Shown here: positions 1-8,582 of the stretch, piece by piece
How positions within the stretch are numbered: position 1 is the stretch's first letter
Layout: every line of letters begins with the position of its first letter
Translations under genes and position numbers: made by a program
The notes under the pieces: model-generated
Databases searched by the model: none
What the model was told of the DNA's origin: nothing
What the model saw: only the letters and a program-made list of their open reading frames with translations
Origin: JALZAH01 sp051000755
Lineage (GTDB): Bacteria; Actinomycetota; Acidimicrobiia; Acidimicrobiales; Palsa-688
DNA length: 27,074 nucleotides
Reading direction: 5' to 3'
Assembly (NCBI GenBank): GCA_051000755.1
Contig: JBPCNZ010000054.1
Coordinates: 1-27,074, forward strand

Positions 1-7
1 GGGATCT

Positions 8-1948
8 GTGGCACGCCGGGGGAGACGTCGCCGGGCGCTGTTGCCGGTGGCTGGGCTCGGGGGGTGGGGTTTCGCTCTGGGGTACCACGATGCCGGCGGT
101 GCGTGGCGCCATCCCCCGGCCGAGACCATCGCCGCCATCCTCGATGAGATGGGGGCGACCGTGGACGCCGGCCCCGACGCTGGGGGGGGCCAGGCCGACC
201 CGATCGAGCCGTCGATGGTGACCGTGCGCCTCGACCGTCCCCTACCTCCGGTGCGGGCCGGGATGCTCGAGATGGAGGACGGGGCCGAGATCCGCCTCGA
301 TGGCACCCTGCCACCCGATGTCCCGATCGGCTACCACCGGGTGGTGCCCGATGATGGCGGCTCGCCCTTTGCTTTGGTGGTGAGCCCAGGACTCTGCCCG
401 CCCGGGCCCGCCCGCCACTGGGGATGGGCCACCCAGCTGTACGCCACCCGATCCGGTGCCAGCTGGGGCCACGGCGACCTGGCCGATCTGCGCCGGCTCA
501 CGGCGTGGTCGGCCGGGCAGGGGGCAGGGATGACGCTGATCAATCCTCTGCACGCCGGCGCCCTGGGTGCCCACCCCCAACCCAGCCCCTACTTTCCCAG
601 CAGCCGGTGCTTCCTCAGTCCTCTGTACCTGCGGATCGAGGAGATCCCCGGTGCCGGCGGCCGGCCCGATCTCGACGTGTTGGCGGCCGCCGGACGGGAG
701 CTCAACGGTGACCGCCTGATCGACCGGGACCAGGTCTGGGCCCTCAAGTCGGCGGCGTTGGAACGGCTCTTCGAAGACTTCGCCGGCGATGCCGGCTTCG
801 ACCGCTTCCGGGCCCAGCGGGGCGGGGCTCTCGAAGGGTTCGCCACCTACAACGCCCTGGCTGAGATCCATGGCCCCGGGTGGAGGGACTGGCCGGCGGA
901 CTGCCGGCGTCCCGACGCCCTCGGTGCGCAGGCCGTGGCCTCCGACAGGAACGGAGCCCGCCGGGTCCGCTACCACCAGTGGCTGCAGTGGCACCTCGAC
1001 ACCCAGCTCCGCCGGGCGTCGGAGGCCACCGATGTGATGGCCGACCTCGCCATCGGGGTCGACGCGGGCGGCGCCGATGCCTGGTTGTGGCAGGACACGT
1101 TCGCCTCGACCATGCGCGTGGGGGCCCCACCGGACGAATTCAACACCCAGGGGCAGGACTGGGGGTTGCCACCCTGGGACCCGTGGCGGCTGCGCAACGC
1201 CGGCTACCGGCCCTTCATCGAGACCATCCGGGGCGGGATGGGCAATGGGGGGGCCTTGCGCTTCGACCATGTGATGGGCCTGTTCCGCCTGTACTGGATC
1301 CCGGAGGGCCGCTCGCCCACCGAGGGCACCTATGTCCGCTACCCGTACTGGGACCTGCTCAACATCTTGGCCCTCGAAGCGGACCGGGCGGGCGCCTACG
1401 TCGTCGGCGAGGACCTCGGAACGGTCGAGGACCAGGTGCGAAGCGAGTTGAGGGATCGCCGGGTCCTGTCCTACCGCCTGTTCTGGTTCGAGCCGGGGCG
1501 ACCCGCGACGTGGCCGGCCCAGGCCCTGGGGTCGGTGACCACCCACGATCTCCCGACCGTGGCCGGAGCGTGGACCGGTTCGGACCTCCAGGCCCAACTG
1601 GACTTGGGCCTCTCGCCCAACGAGGGCGGCGCCGCCTCCATGCGGGACCGCTTGCGGGACTGGACGGGCGCCAACGCCGACGCCCCGTCCGACGAGGTCG
1701 TGCGGGGCGCTTACCGGTCGCTGGCCGAGGCACCCTGCTCGGTGCTCACGGCCACGCTCGACGATGCCATGGTGGTCGAAGAGCGTCCGAACCTGCCTGG
1801 AACCGTCGATGCGTGGCCGAACTGGCGCATCGCCCTGCCCCTCCCCCTCGAGGACATCGAGGCGTCACCGCTCGCCGCCGAGCTGGCGGCCGTCCTCTCC
1901 CGCCCGGCGCCAGGCCCGGGCCCGGGGTCGGGGCCCGGTCGATCCTGA
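8..1948 (+). CDS. malQ: 4-alpha-glucanotransferase (amylomaltase, GH77)
   Basis: This enzyme transfers alpha-1,4-glucan segments between maltodextrins and would act in the cytosol in maltose/glycogen metabolism. The GH77 signatures are clear. The nucleophile is D420 in RFDHVMG, the acid/base is E468 in GEDLG, and the third carboxylate is D514 in TTHDLPT. The block DEFNTQGQDWGLPPW and the C-terminal TVDAWPNWRIALP are also typical of the family. At 646 aa it is shorter than the roughly 720-aa mycobacterial MalQ. The GTG at position 8 is the first start visible, but the frame stays open to the window edge, so the true start may lie upstream. The last 15 residues are low-complexity Pro/Gly (positions about 1905-1945) and look dispensable. 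A DNA ligase gene follows after 48 bp with its own -10 box. The family call is secure; the 5' end is not. Confidence 0.95.
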   Translation: MARRGRRRRALLPVAGLGGWGFALGYHDAGGAWRHPPAETIAAILDEMGATVDAGPDAGGGQADPIEPSMVTVRLDRPLPPVRAGMLEMEDGAEIRLDGTLPPDVPIGYHRVVPDDGGSPFALVVSPGLCPPGPARHWGWATQLYATRSGASWGHGDLADLRRLTAWSAGQGAGMTLINPLHAGALGAHPQPSPYFPSSRCFLSPLYLRIEEIPGAGGRPDLDVLAAAGRELNGDRLIDRDQVWALKSAALERLFEDFAGDAGFDRFRAQRGGALEGFATYNALAEIHGPGWRDWPADCRRPDALGAQAVASDRNGARRVRYHQWLQWHLDTQLRRASEATDVMADLAIGVDAGGADAWLWQDTFASTMRVGAPPDEFNTQGQDWGLPPWDPWRLRNAGYRPFIETIRGGMGNGGALRFDHVMGLFRLYWIPEGRSPTEGTYVRYPYWDLLNILALEADRAGAYVVGEDLGTVEDQVRSELRDRRVLSYRLFWFEPGRPATWPAQALGSVTTHDLPTVAGAWTGSDLQAQLDLGLSPNEGGAASMRDRLRDWTGANADAPSDEVVRGAYRSLAEAPCSVLTATLDDAMVVEERPNLPGTVDAWPNWRIALPLPLEDIEASPLAAELAAVLSRPAPGPGPGSGPGRS

Positions 1949-1965
1949 GCCCAGGCCTGGTCGCA

Positions 1966-1980
1966 CGGGTTCGGGACCCG
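1966..1980. terminator. Hairpin after malQ, abutting the ligase promoter
   Basis: CGGGT (1966-1970) and ACCCG (1976-1980) form a perfect 5-bp stem around a 5-nt loop. It begins 17 bp after the malQ stop and ends 3 nt before the TAGGCT box of the next gene. It may be a weak terminator for malQ or an operator for the ligase. There is no T-tract, so the role is inferred. Confidence 0.4.
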
Positions 1981-1983
1981 CCG

Positions 1984-1989
1984 TAGGCT
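1984..1989 (+). promoter_or_regulatory. Leaderless-type -10 box of the DNA ligase gene
   Basis: TAGGCT is followed by 7 nt and then the GTG start at 1997. There is no Shine-Dalgarno sequence. This spacing puts the transcription start at or beside the start codon, as in actinobacterial leaderless mRNAs. Confidence 0.6.
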
Positions 1990-1996
1990 CCTGGGC

Positions 1997-3073
1997 GTGG
2001 ACCTGCCCGTCATGCCCCCGGTCGCCCCCATGCTGGCCAAGTCGGTCGCCGAGGTGCCGCGTGGGTCCTACTCGTACGAACCGAAGTGGGACGGGTTCCG
2101 TTGCATCGTGTTCCGGGACGGGACCGACGTGGAGCTCGGCAGCCGCAACGAGCGGCCGCTCACCCGCTACTTCCCCGACGTGGTCGCGGCCGTGACCGTT
2201 GCCCTGCCGGAGCGCTGCGTGGTCGACGGGGAGATCGTCGTGGCCGGGCCCGGCGGCCTCGCCTTCGACGCCCTCTCCCAGCGGATCCATCCGGCCGCCT
2301 CTCGGGTGGCGGCCCTGGCCCGGTCCACGCCGGCGTCGTTCGTGGCCTTCGACCTGCTGGCCGTGGGGGACGAGGACCTGCGGAGCCTCCCGTTCTCCGA
2401 GCGGCGGGCCGCCCTGGTCGATCTTCTCCGGTGGGCCCCGGATCAGGCCGAGGGCGTGCATCTGACCCCGGCGACGACCGATGCCTCCGTGGCTGAGGAC
2501 TGGTTCAGCCGCTTCGAGGGGGCCGGCCTCGACGGGGTGGTGGCCAAGGCCGTGGACCTGGCCTACGTGTCGGACAAGCGGACGATGCTCAAGGTCAAGC
2601 ATGAGCGCACGGCCGAGTTCGTCGTCGGCGGCTTCCGCTGGTACAAGGGAACCCAGGACGCGGTCGGTTCGCTCATGCTCGGGGTCTACAACGGCGACAC
2701 CCTCTCCCACGTCGGGGTCATCGGCTCCTTCACCGCCGACAAGCGCCGAGCCCTGCTCGACGACCTGGCACCGTACCGGGGTCCGGGGGCGCACCCGTGG
2801 GAGGCGTGGGCGTCATCGGCGGGCGACTCGGACCACAAGCGGCTCCCAGGGGCGACAAGCCGCTGGAACGCCACGAAGGACCTGAGCTTCGAACCCCTCC
2901 GGCCCGAGTTGGTGGTCGAGGCTGCCTACGAGCACCTCCAAGGGGGGCGGCTCCGCCACACGGCCCGCTTCCGCCGCTGGCGGCCCGACCGGAACCCGGC
3001 AAGCTGTACCTACGACCAACTCGAGGTGGCTGTGCCTGCCCTGCTGACGGAGGTGTTCGCGGCAGGTGGCTGA
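1997..3073 (+). CDS. ligC: ATP-dependent DNA ligase, LigC type
   Basis: This protein seals nicked DNA by way of a lysyl-AMP intermediate. K30 in motif I (EPKWDGFR) is the adenylated lysine. ERPLTRYFPD lies in the region of motif Ia/III, VDGEIV is motif III, FVAFDLLA is near motif IIIa, DGVVAK is motif IV and LKVK is motif V. An OB-fold follows from about residue 210. At 358 aa it matches the length of stand-alone LigC and has no polymerase or phosphoesterase domain of the LigD kind. The GTG start is supported by a TAGGCT box 7 nt upstream and by MxPPVxPMLAK, the usual N-terminus of this family. LigC proteins are known or proposed to act in repair with Prim-PolC; none is visible here. Instead, a 2H phosphoesterase follows after 39 bp, which may make this an end-processing plus sealing pair. 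Confidence 0.9.
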   Translation: MDLPVMPPVAPMLAKSVAEVPRGSYSYEPKWDGFRCIVFRDGTDVELGSRNERPLTRYFPDVVAAVTVALPERCVVDGEIVVAGPGGLAFDALSQRIHPAASRVAALARSTPASFVAFDLLAVGDEDLRSLPFSERRAALVDLLRWAPDQAEGVHLTPATTDASVAEDWFSRFEGAGLDGVVAKAVDLAYVSDKRTMLKVKHERTAEFVVGGFRWYKGTQDAVGSLMLGVYNGDTLSHVGVIGSFTADKRRALLDDLAPYRGPGAHPWEAWASSAGDSDHKRLPGATSRWNATKDLSFEPLRPELVVEAAYEHLQGGRLRHTARFRRWRPDRNPASCTYDQLEVAVPALLTEVFAAGG

Positions 3074-3112
3074 CCCTGTGGTGGCCGTCGGCGAGTGGGA
3101 GGGGGGCGAGTC

Positions 3113-3643
3113 GTGAGGGCGTGGCGGGGCGAGGGCAAGACCCACAGCGCCATCCTGGTGCCCGTTCCCGAGGCAGAGGCAGCGGTCGGGGCCTGGAGGC
3201 GCCTGCACGACCCGATGGCCAAGGGGGGTGTGCCGGCCCACATCACCCTGATCGTGCCGTGGTTGGCTCCTGAGCGCATCGATGACGACGAACTGGCTCG
3301 TCTGGAGGGGATCACAGCCAAGACGTCGCCCTTCGAGTTCGCCCTCCGCTCGGTCGACTGGTTCGGCTCCCGGGTCCTGTGGTTGGCGCCTGACCCCGTC
3401 CAACCGTTCCTCGACCTGACCAGCGCCCTGGTGGGGGAGTTCCACACCCCACCGTGGGCCGGCGAGTTCGACGAGGTCATTCCCCACCTGACCGTTGCCC
3501 ACAGCACCGACGGGGCGGAGCTGGCCGGCGTGGCGGCCGCGTTGGACCGGGACCTGCCGATCACCTGCCGGGCCACCGAGGTCCGGGTCATGCTCGGCGA
3601 CGGCACCCGCTGGTGGAAGCGGGCTGCCGTTCCCCTGGGCTGA
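3113..3643 (+). CDS. 2H phosphoesterase / 2'-5' RNA ligase family protein
   Basis: The protein carries the two HxT motifs that define the 2H (LigT/CPDase) fold: H43-I-T-L and H125-L-T-V, 82 residues apart. Family members hydrolyse or join 2',5' or cyclic phosphodiester bonds in RNA or nucleotides. I chose the GTG at 3113 (176 aa) because a purine-rich GGGAGGGGGG (3097-3106) sits 6 nt upstream at Shine-Dalgarno distance. An in-frame GTG at 3095 would add six residues but lies upstream of that site. The gene follows the ligase by 39 bp and is probably co-transcribed with it. It ends convergently against the SDR gene. The substrate cannot be deduced; the fold assignment is good. Confidence 0.82.
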   Translation: MRAWRGEGKTHSAILVPVPEAEAAVGAWRRLHDPMAKGGVPAHITLIVPWLAPERIDDDELARLEGITAKTSPFEFALRSVDWFGSRVLWLAPDPVQPFLDLTSALVGEFHTPPWAGEFDEVIPHLTVAHSTDGAELAGVAAALDRDLPITCRATEVRVMLGDGTRWWKRAAVPLG

Positions 3644-3657
3644 CCCAGATCGGGGTC
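3642..3657. terminator. Bidirectional hairpin between convergent genes
   Basis: GACCC (3642-3646) and GGGTC (3653-3657) form a 5-bp stem with a 6-nt loop. A wider inverted repeat, GGGCTGA (3637-3643) with TCAGCCC (3667-3673), brackets it and contains both stop codons. This fits a shared terminator, though there is no T-run. Confidence 0.45.
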
Positions 3658-3666
3658 GGCGGAGGC

Positions 3667-4566
3667 TCAGCCCTTCTCGATGGCCTCGAAGAGGGCTTTG
3701 AGCTCGTCGCCGGGACCACCGGGGATGGTGTAGCCCTCCGGGTCGCGGATCTTGTCGAAGTTGTCCCGGACCGACTCAACGGTCAGCTTCGGGTCGAAAT
3801 GGCCCTCGGTCATGCCGATGAAGAACCGGGCCACCCGGCCGCCGCCCACGCTGAAGACCTCGCCGCTGACCGGCACGTCCTCATGAGCCAGCCACACCAC
3901 CACGGGGGCGACGGCCTCGGGGTCGAGACGGGAGGCGGCGTCGCCGAGGAGGTCCTCGGTCATGCGTGTCCGAGCGAGGGGGGCGATGGCGTTGACCTTG
4001 ATGTTGTACTTGGCCCCCTCGGCGGCCAGCACCCGGGTCAGGCCGACCAGGCCCATCTTGGCCGCGCCGTAGTTGGACTGGCCGAAGTTGCCCAGGATCC
4101 CGGAGTTGGACGAGGTGTTGACCACCCTGCCGTAACCCTGCTCGCGCATCTTGATCCACGCCGGGCGGGTCACGTAGAACGCCCCCTTCAAGTGGACGTC
4201 GATGACCGGCTCCAGCAGGTCCGGGGTCATGTTGTGGAAGGTCTTGTCCCGCAGGATGCCGGCGTTGTTGACGACGATGTCGACCTGGCCGAAGGCTTCG
4301 ATGGCCTTGTTGACGAGGGATTCGCCGCCCTCGGGGGTGGCGACACTGGAGCCGTCGGCCACCGCCTCGCCGCCGAGGTCCGTGATCTCGCCGACGACCG
4401 TCTCCGCCGGGCCCTTGTCCGAGCCGTCACCTCGCACCGAGCCACCCAGGTCATTGACGACGACCCGGGCTCCTCTCGATGCCAGCAACAGGGCATGCTG
4501 ACGGCCCAGACCGCCGCCCGCGCCGGTGACGATCGCTACCTTGCCGTCGAATCCAAGATCGCTCAT
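3667..4566 (-). CDS. SDR, MFE-2-like (3R)-hydroxyacyl-CoA dehydrogenase
   Basis: This is a classical short-chain dehydrogenase/reductase of 299 aa. The nucleotide-binding TGAGGGLGR is at 14-22, NNAG at 100-103, and the catalytic residues are S153, Y166 and K170 (SNYGAAK). The NDLGG after beta-2 carries an acidic residue typical of NAD preference. The C-terminal block TVESVRDNFDKIRDP resembles the end of the dehydrogenase unit of peroxisomal multifunctional enzyme 2, so oxidation of (3R)-hydroxyacyl-CoA in fatty-acid or sterol side-chain breakdown is the best guess. FabG-like reduction is the alternative. A TTG at 4575 is possible, but ATG 4566 has a TAGCTT box 7 nt upstream. It lies 25 bp after the flavoprotein gene, separated by a strong palindrome, so it is probably transcribed on its own. 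Confidence 0.88.
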   Translation of the reverse strand: MSDLGFDGKVAIVTGAGGGLGRQHALLLASRGARVVVNDLGGSVRGDGSDKGPAETVVGEITDLGGEAVADGSSVATPEGGESLVNKAIEAFGQVDIVVNNAGILRDKTFHNMTPDLLEPVIDVHLKGAFYVTRPAWIKMREQGYGRVVNTSSNSGILGNFGQSNYGAAKMGLVGLTRVLAAEGAKYNIKVNAIAPLARTRMTEDLLGDAASRLDPEAVAPVVVWLAHEDVPVSGEVFSVGGGRVARFFIGMTEGHFDPKLTVESVRDNFDKIRDPEGYTIPGGPGDELKALFEAIEKG

Positions 4567-4573
4567 GGTCGTC

Positions 4574-4579
4574 AAGCTA
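4574..4579 (-). promoter_or_regulatory. Leaderless-type -10 box of the SDR gene
   Basis: On the minus strand TAGCTT is followed by 7 nt and then ATG at 4566. No Shine-Dalgarno sequence is present. The box lies 5 nt downstream of the palindrome at 4585-4601. Confidence 0.55.
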
Positions 4580-4584
4580 CAGGC

Positions 4585-4601
4585 GGCCCGCTCAGCGGGC
4601 C
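4585..4601. terminator. GC-rich palindrome between flavoprotein and SDR genes
   Basis: GGCCCGCT and AGCGGGCC flank a single central base. As RNA this gives a 7-bp all-GC stem with a 3-nt loop, overlapping the stop codon of the upstream flavoprotein gene (minus strand). It could terminate the ettA-headed operon or serve as an operator at the SDR promoter. There is no T-tract. Confidence 0.5.
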
Positions 4602-5881
4602 AGTGAGGCCCGAGCGACTTCGGTCACCGCGGCGCGCCCGCTCGGCGACGGCGGGCGAGGCTGTCGACGATCGGGGCGGACAGGGCGCAGGGCCCACCTT
4701 CGAGGGGTGAGGATCAAGGCCCGCGGGTAGTCCTCGAACATCCATCGCAGGAACTGGTATCTGGTCACCTTGTTGGCCATGACCAGGCGCTGCCAGCCGT
4801 TGGCGACCTGCGGCCGGCGCAGCAGGTTGGAGACGGCCACGGATACTTTGTCGTCGACGCCCAAGGTGGCGTCGATGGCTCGGCGGTAGGCCATGGCCGC
4901 CCGGTCGGGGCGATCGGCGCCGGCTTGGATCAGGCTGTGAACGGCCACTTCGGCTGACTCCATGGCCTGGCCGATCCCCTCGCCGGTGAGGGGATCGCCG
5001 GAGCGGGCGGCGTCACCGACGAAGTGCACCCGGCCGCCGAGGGCGCTCAGCGAGCTGCGACCGATCCGGGTGGGGATGGGCCAGGCCTTGAACGGCTGCT
5101 CGGGCCGGGCGTTGGGTCCGAGGACCGAGGCGATGTGGGGCCGGGCGAGCAGATCGGCCCAGCGGGCCTTCATCGACCCGGTGGCCTCGCCGGGGCGGCG
5201 GATGATGCCGAAGCCGACGTTCGCTCCTCCGGACGGCAACGGGAACGACCAGGCGTAGCCGGGAAGGATGTCGGCGTCGAACCAGACCCACATCTTGGAC
5301 GCCGCCGGGCCGGTGTCGGTGAAGTATTGACGGATGGCGTGCCAGTCGCCCAGGTACCCACGCGGGTCGTCGGCACCCGTCAGCTTGCGCATCGGTGACC
5401 ACATGCCGTCGGCGGCCACCACGTACGGCGAACGCAGCGCCGACCCGTCCGACAGGTCGAGGCCGACGGTCCGGCCGTCCTCCTCCAGGCGAGCGCCGGC
5501 CACTCCGGTTCCCTCCCGGACGTCGATGCCGTAGGAGCGGGCCAAGTCGACCAGGGCGGCGTCGAGGTCGTAGCGGCGGGCGGCGGCGGCTTGGACGGTG
5601 CCCCCGGGCCGGAACGGCAACGAGCCCGTCCTGCCGTCCGGGCTGCGGATCCAGGTCTCCGTGATGGGCTGCCACGACGGCACCGTGACCGGGTCGAAAC
5701 CGAGGGCGTAGAGGCGGCGCAGGGCGCTGGTGGTCAGACCGTCGCCGCAGCACTTGTCGCGTGGAAAGGTGGCCCGGTCGATCAGGCACACCCGGCGACC
5801 CGCCCTGGTCAGGGTGATGGCCGCCGTGACCCCCGCCGGCCCTGCGCCCACCACGGTCACGTCAGGGCGGAACGCGGTCAT
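4592..5881 (-). CDS. Geranylgeranyl reductase family FAD-dependent oxidoreductase
   Basis: This 429-aa flavoprotein has an N-terminal Rossmann motif GAGPAG at 12-17. FPRDKCCGDGL follows, a hallmark of geranylgeranyl reductases and related enzymes. The distal FAD motif GRVHFVGDAARSGDPLTGEGIGQA is also present. Family members reduce isoprenoid double bonds (chlorophyll, archaeal lipids, menaquinone side chains) or oxidise other lipids. In actinobacteria, menaquinone side-chain saturation is a known role (MenJ), but the exact substrate here is not deducible. The frame extends far upstream to 6199, but that part only shadows the glycosyltransferase gene. ATG 5881 overlaps the upstream stop as ATGA, so translation is probably coupled. 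The C-terminus is rich in Arg and Pro. Confidence 0.85.
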   Translation of the reverse strand: MTAFRPDVTVVGAGPAGVTAAITLTRAGRRVCLIDRATFPRDKCCGDGLTTSALRRLYALGFDPVTVPSWQPITETWIRSPDGRTGSLPFRPGGTVQAAAARRYDLDAALVDLARSYGIDVREGTGVAGARLEEDGRTVGLDLSDGSALRSPYVVAADGMWSPMRKLTGADDPRGYLGDWHAIRQYFTDTGPAASKMWVWFDADILPGYAWSFPLPSGGANVGFGIIRRPGEATGSMKARWADLLARPHIASVLGPNARPEQPFKAWPIPTRIGRSSLSALGGRVHFVGDAARSGDPLTGEGIGQAMESAEVAVHSLIQAGADRPDRAAMAYRRAIDATLGVDDKVSVAVSNLLRRPQVANGWQRLVMANKVTRYQFLRWMFEDYPRALILTPRRWALRPVRPDRRQPRPPSPSGRAAVTEVARASLAR

Positions 5882-6795
5882 CGGGTCATGCTTGCACGGT
5901 GGGGGACCTTCTGCACCGCGCTCACCACCGAGGGCGGAGGGGGACCGAGGCAGCCCCGCCAGAAGTCGATGACGGCCCCTGCCTCGAGGCGCAGGTGCAG
6001 CTTCCACCGGCGCCGGTCCCGTCTCATGCGACCCAACATCGGCGCCACGCTCAGCACGCTCCGCAGGACCGCCCGCGAGCGGCCGTGGTGGGTGCGGATC
6101 AGTAGCAGGGTGTTGCGCACCTGGAGGTAGTCGGCCAGCAGTTGAGCCGGGAGGCGACCGTTGACGACGACCGCGCCCCACACCATGCCGACCCGCCAAC
6201 CCCGGGCCCGGGCCCGCAGGCCGAGATCAACCTCCTCGCAGTAGGCGAAGTACCGTTCGTCGAAGAGGCCGAGGTCTGTCAGGGCCTGGCGGCGGGCAAG
6301 GAACAGGGTGCCGTGCGGGTAGTCGACGTCGACCCAACCGCCGCCCCTCGCGGCCGGATGGTAGTAGCCGCCGATCGCCCAGTCGGCGGCGGGGACCATG
6401 TCGAAGCCGGGGCCGAACTCGGCCGACACGAAGGCGGCATCGGGATGGGTCTTGGCCGCCGCGACGAGGGCGCCCAGGCAGCCCCGGGCGGGCAGGGCGT
6501 CGTGGGCGGCAACGGCCACCCAGTCCCCGACCCCGTGGTTCAGCCAGTGCCGGAGCCCGACGTTGGCTCCCGGCCCGTACCCCAGGTTGACGCCGCACTC
6601 GATGATCTCGACGTCGGCGCAGCCGACCCGCAGGGCGGCGAGGGAGACCGGCGAGGAGCCGTTGTCGACCACCGTCACCGACACCGGCACACCCTGGGAT
6701 CGGAGGGCGGCCACGGTGGCCACACAGCGCTCCGCCTCCTCGTGGTGGACGACGATGACGGCCAGGCCCGGATCCGGGGCCGAGCGGATGCTCAA
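5878..6795 (-). CDS. Family 2 glycosyltransferase (WbbL/rhamnosyltransferase-like)
   Basis: This 305-aa protein has a GT-A fold. VIVVHHEE forms the first strand, and VTVVDNGSS and NLGYGPGANVGL are the nucleotide-sugar region. PHGTLFLARRQAL and FDERYFAYCEEVDLGLRARARG follow; the EEVDLG block is typical of rhamnosyltransferase-like GT2 enzymes. The usual DXD is not obvious; the short DYPHGT stretch occupies that region. No membrane segments are evident, so a cytosolic or membrane-associated enzyme of cell-envelope polysaccharide assembly is likely. The ATG overlaps the upstream stop by 4 bp, and the stop overlaps the next start by 4 bp, so the gene sits in the middle of a translationally coupled string. 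The sugar and acceptor are unknown. Confidence 0.85.
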   Translation of the reverse strand: MSIRSAPDPGLAVIVVHHEEAERCVATVAALRSQGVPVSVTVVDNGSSPVSLAALRVGCADVEIIECGVNLGYGPGANVGLRHWLNHGVGDWVAVAAHDALPARGCLGALVAAAKTHPDAAFVSAEFGPGFDMVPAADWAIGGYYHPAARGGGWVDVDYPHGTLFLARRQALTDLGLFDERYFAYCEEVDLGLRARARGWRVGMVWGAVVVNGRLPAQLLADYLQVRNTLLLIRTHHGRSRAVLRSVLSVAPMLGRMRRDRRRWKLHLRLEAGAVIDFWRGCLGPPPPSVVSAVQKVPHRASMTR

Positions 6796-7694
6796 CGGTC
6801 GAGGACCGACCGCAGACCGCTGTCCAGGTCGGATTGGGCGAAGCGATAGCCGCTGCGCTCCAGCGCCGCCGGCAGGGCCCTCTGGCCGCCGAGCAGCATC
6901 TCATCCGCCATCTGGGCGCCGAGGACAGCCTTGATGGCCAGACCGGGGACGGCCAGGAGAGCCGGTCGGTGGAGGACCTGGCCCAGGGTTTTGGTGTAGG
7001 TGCGGTTGGTGACCGGCTCGGGCGCGGTGAGGTTGATCGGTCCACTCAGGTCACCCTTGCGGAGGGCGTAGAGGATGGCCCCGACCTCGTCGTCGATGGT
7101 GATCCAGCTCGTCCACTGCCTGCCGCTCCCCAGGCGGCCGCCGGCGCCGAGCTTGAAGATCGGCAACTGGGTCCCCAGGGCGCCACCGTCGCCGGCTTGG
7201 ACGATGCCGGTGCGCAGGAGCACGGTGCGGATCCCGGAGGTGACCGCCGGCTCGGTGGCCCCCTCCCACTGGGCGCACAGATCGGCCAGGAACCCCCCTC
7301 CCTGCCGGCTCTCCTCGGTAAGGATCTCGTCGCCCCGGTCGCCGTAGTAGCCAACTGCGGATCCGCTGAGGAGGACGGCGGGTTTGGGGTCGAGGCCGGC
7401 CAGACGGGTCGCCAGCAGGTGTGTGCCCTTCACCCGGCTGTCGAGCATCCGCCGCTTGTGCTCGGTGCTCCAGCGGCTGAAGATCCCCACGCCGGCCAGA
7501 TGGATGGCGGCGTCGATCCCGGCTAGGTCGCCGGCGTCGAGCACGCCGGCGTCGGGATCCCAGTGCACCTGCCCTGGTCCGGCCTCGCCCCTGACCAGGG
7601 CGGTCACCTGGTGGCCGGCGGCCTCCAGGGCGGGGATCAGGTGGCGGGCGATGAGACCGTGGGTCCCGGTGACAGCGATCTGCATGCCTGTCAT
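6792..7694 (-). CDS. TIGR01777 family NAD(P)-binding epimerase-like protein
   Basis: This 300-aa extended-SDR-like protein begins MQIAVTGTHGLIARHL, with the TGxxGxxA dinucleotide-binding loop. Further features are AAIHLAGVGIFSRWS, SGSAVGYYGDRGDEILTE (with the catalytic-type Tyr) and QWTSWITIDDEVGAI. The C-terminal DUF1731-like domain is recognisable as LLAVPGLAIKAVLGAQMADEMLLGGQRALP. These features define the SulA/YfcH (SDR39U1) family, whose biochemical role is still unclear. ATG 7694 overlaps the hydrolase stop (ATGA). ATG 7685, three codons downstream, is an alternative start. It is co-transcribed with the hydrolase and glycosyltransferase genes. Confidence 0.9.
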   Translation of the reverse strand: MTGMQIAVTGTHGLIARHLIPALEAAGHQVTALVRGEAGPGQVHWDPDAGVLDAGDLAGIDAAIHLAGVGIFSRWSTEHKRRMLDSRVKGTHLLATRLAGLDPKPAVLLSGSAVGYYGDRGDEILTEESRQGGGFLADLCAQWEGATEPAVTSGIRTVLLRTGIVQAGDGGALGTQLPIFKLGAGGRLGSGRQWTSWITIDDEVGAILYALRKGDLSGPINLTAPEPVTNRTYTKTLGQVLHRPALLAVPGLAIKAVLGAQMADEMLLGGQRALPAALERSGYRFAQSDLDSGLRSVLDR

Positions 7695-8582
7695 GGTCGA
7701 CCCTGGCGGGCCCCTATGGCTATTCGGACCAGGGCGGCCAGCTGTTCGGGATGGCTGAGGTGAACGCCGTGGCCGGCGCCGGCCACCTCCGCCAGCCGGC
7801 CATCGGGTAGCTCGGAGGCGAGGGCAGGGGCGGAGCGCCGCTGATGGCCCGACCCCTCAGAGCCGTAGGCGACCACGACCGGCACCTCGATGGCCCCCGG
7901 CTCGAACGGGCGGCCATGGTGGAGGGCCCGCATCTCGGCCTGGAGAGCGACGCCCTCCTGCCTCCGACGTCGCCGGGTGGCTTCGGGAAGGGATTGCCAC
8001 ACCCGATCTCCCACCATCCGGCGCATAAATCCCTCGGCTACGTCGCCGGGATCGCCGCCTCCCTCGGCGACCGCCCGTCGCCCGGCGGTTCCGGTCGGCC
8101 ACCACGGCCGCCAGGGCTGGGGCGTCTCGTAGACCACGAGGGCCTCGAGGAGGCCGAGGCGCCGCTGGGCCGCAGCGAGCACGACGTTGCCGCCCAGGCT
8201 GTGGCCGACTCCAATCGCCCGGCGGCCGTCGAGCACCTCGAGCAGATCGTCGGCCTGCGCCGCAAAGTCGTCGGAGGTGGCCACCCCGACCGAACCGGCA
8301 TAGCCCCGCCGGTCATAGGTGATCACGGTCACGTCCGGCAGGTGCCGCATCACCCGGCGGAAGCTGGTCGCCCGGTCCATGCTGCCGTGGACGAGCAGCA
8401 CGACCACACCTCCACCGGCACCAGCACCCCGGTCGCCGGAGACCGCCGGCCGTTCCAGGCGGAACAGGCCGCCGGCCGTCTCGTCGACGTCCTCGCCGGT
8501 CCGGGCCACCTCGACGAGTCGATCGGCAACAGCCCCGGACCCGCCCCCCGGCGCCGGCGGACCGGTCGCTGAGTCGACGGGC

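Noticed and set aside
242..1597. A 451-codon minus-strand frame opposite malQ
   Set aside because: It is low-complexity Gly/Pro/Val, with no start signal, and lies opposite a clear GH77 enzyme.
1905..1945. GC-rich low-complexity end of malQ as a regulatory repeat
   Set aside because: It encodes a Pro/Gly tail and shows no regular unit. Simple GC drift explains it.
5882..6199. 106-residue N-terminal extension of the flavoprotein, as a fusion
   Set aside because: It overlaps the GT2 gene in another frame, and ATG 5881 directly precedes the Rossmann motif.
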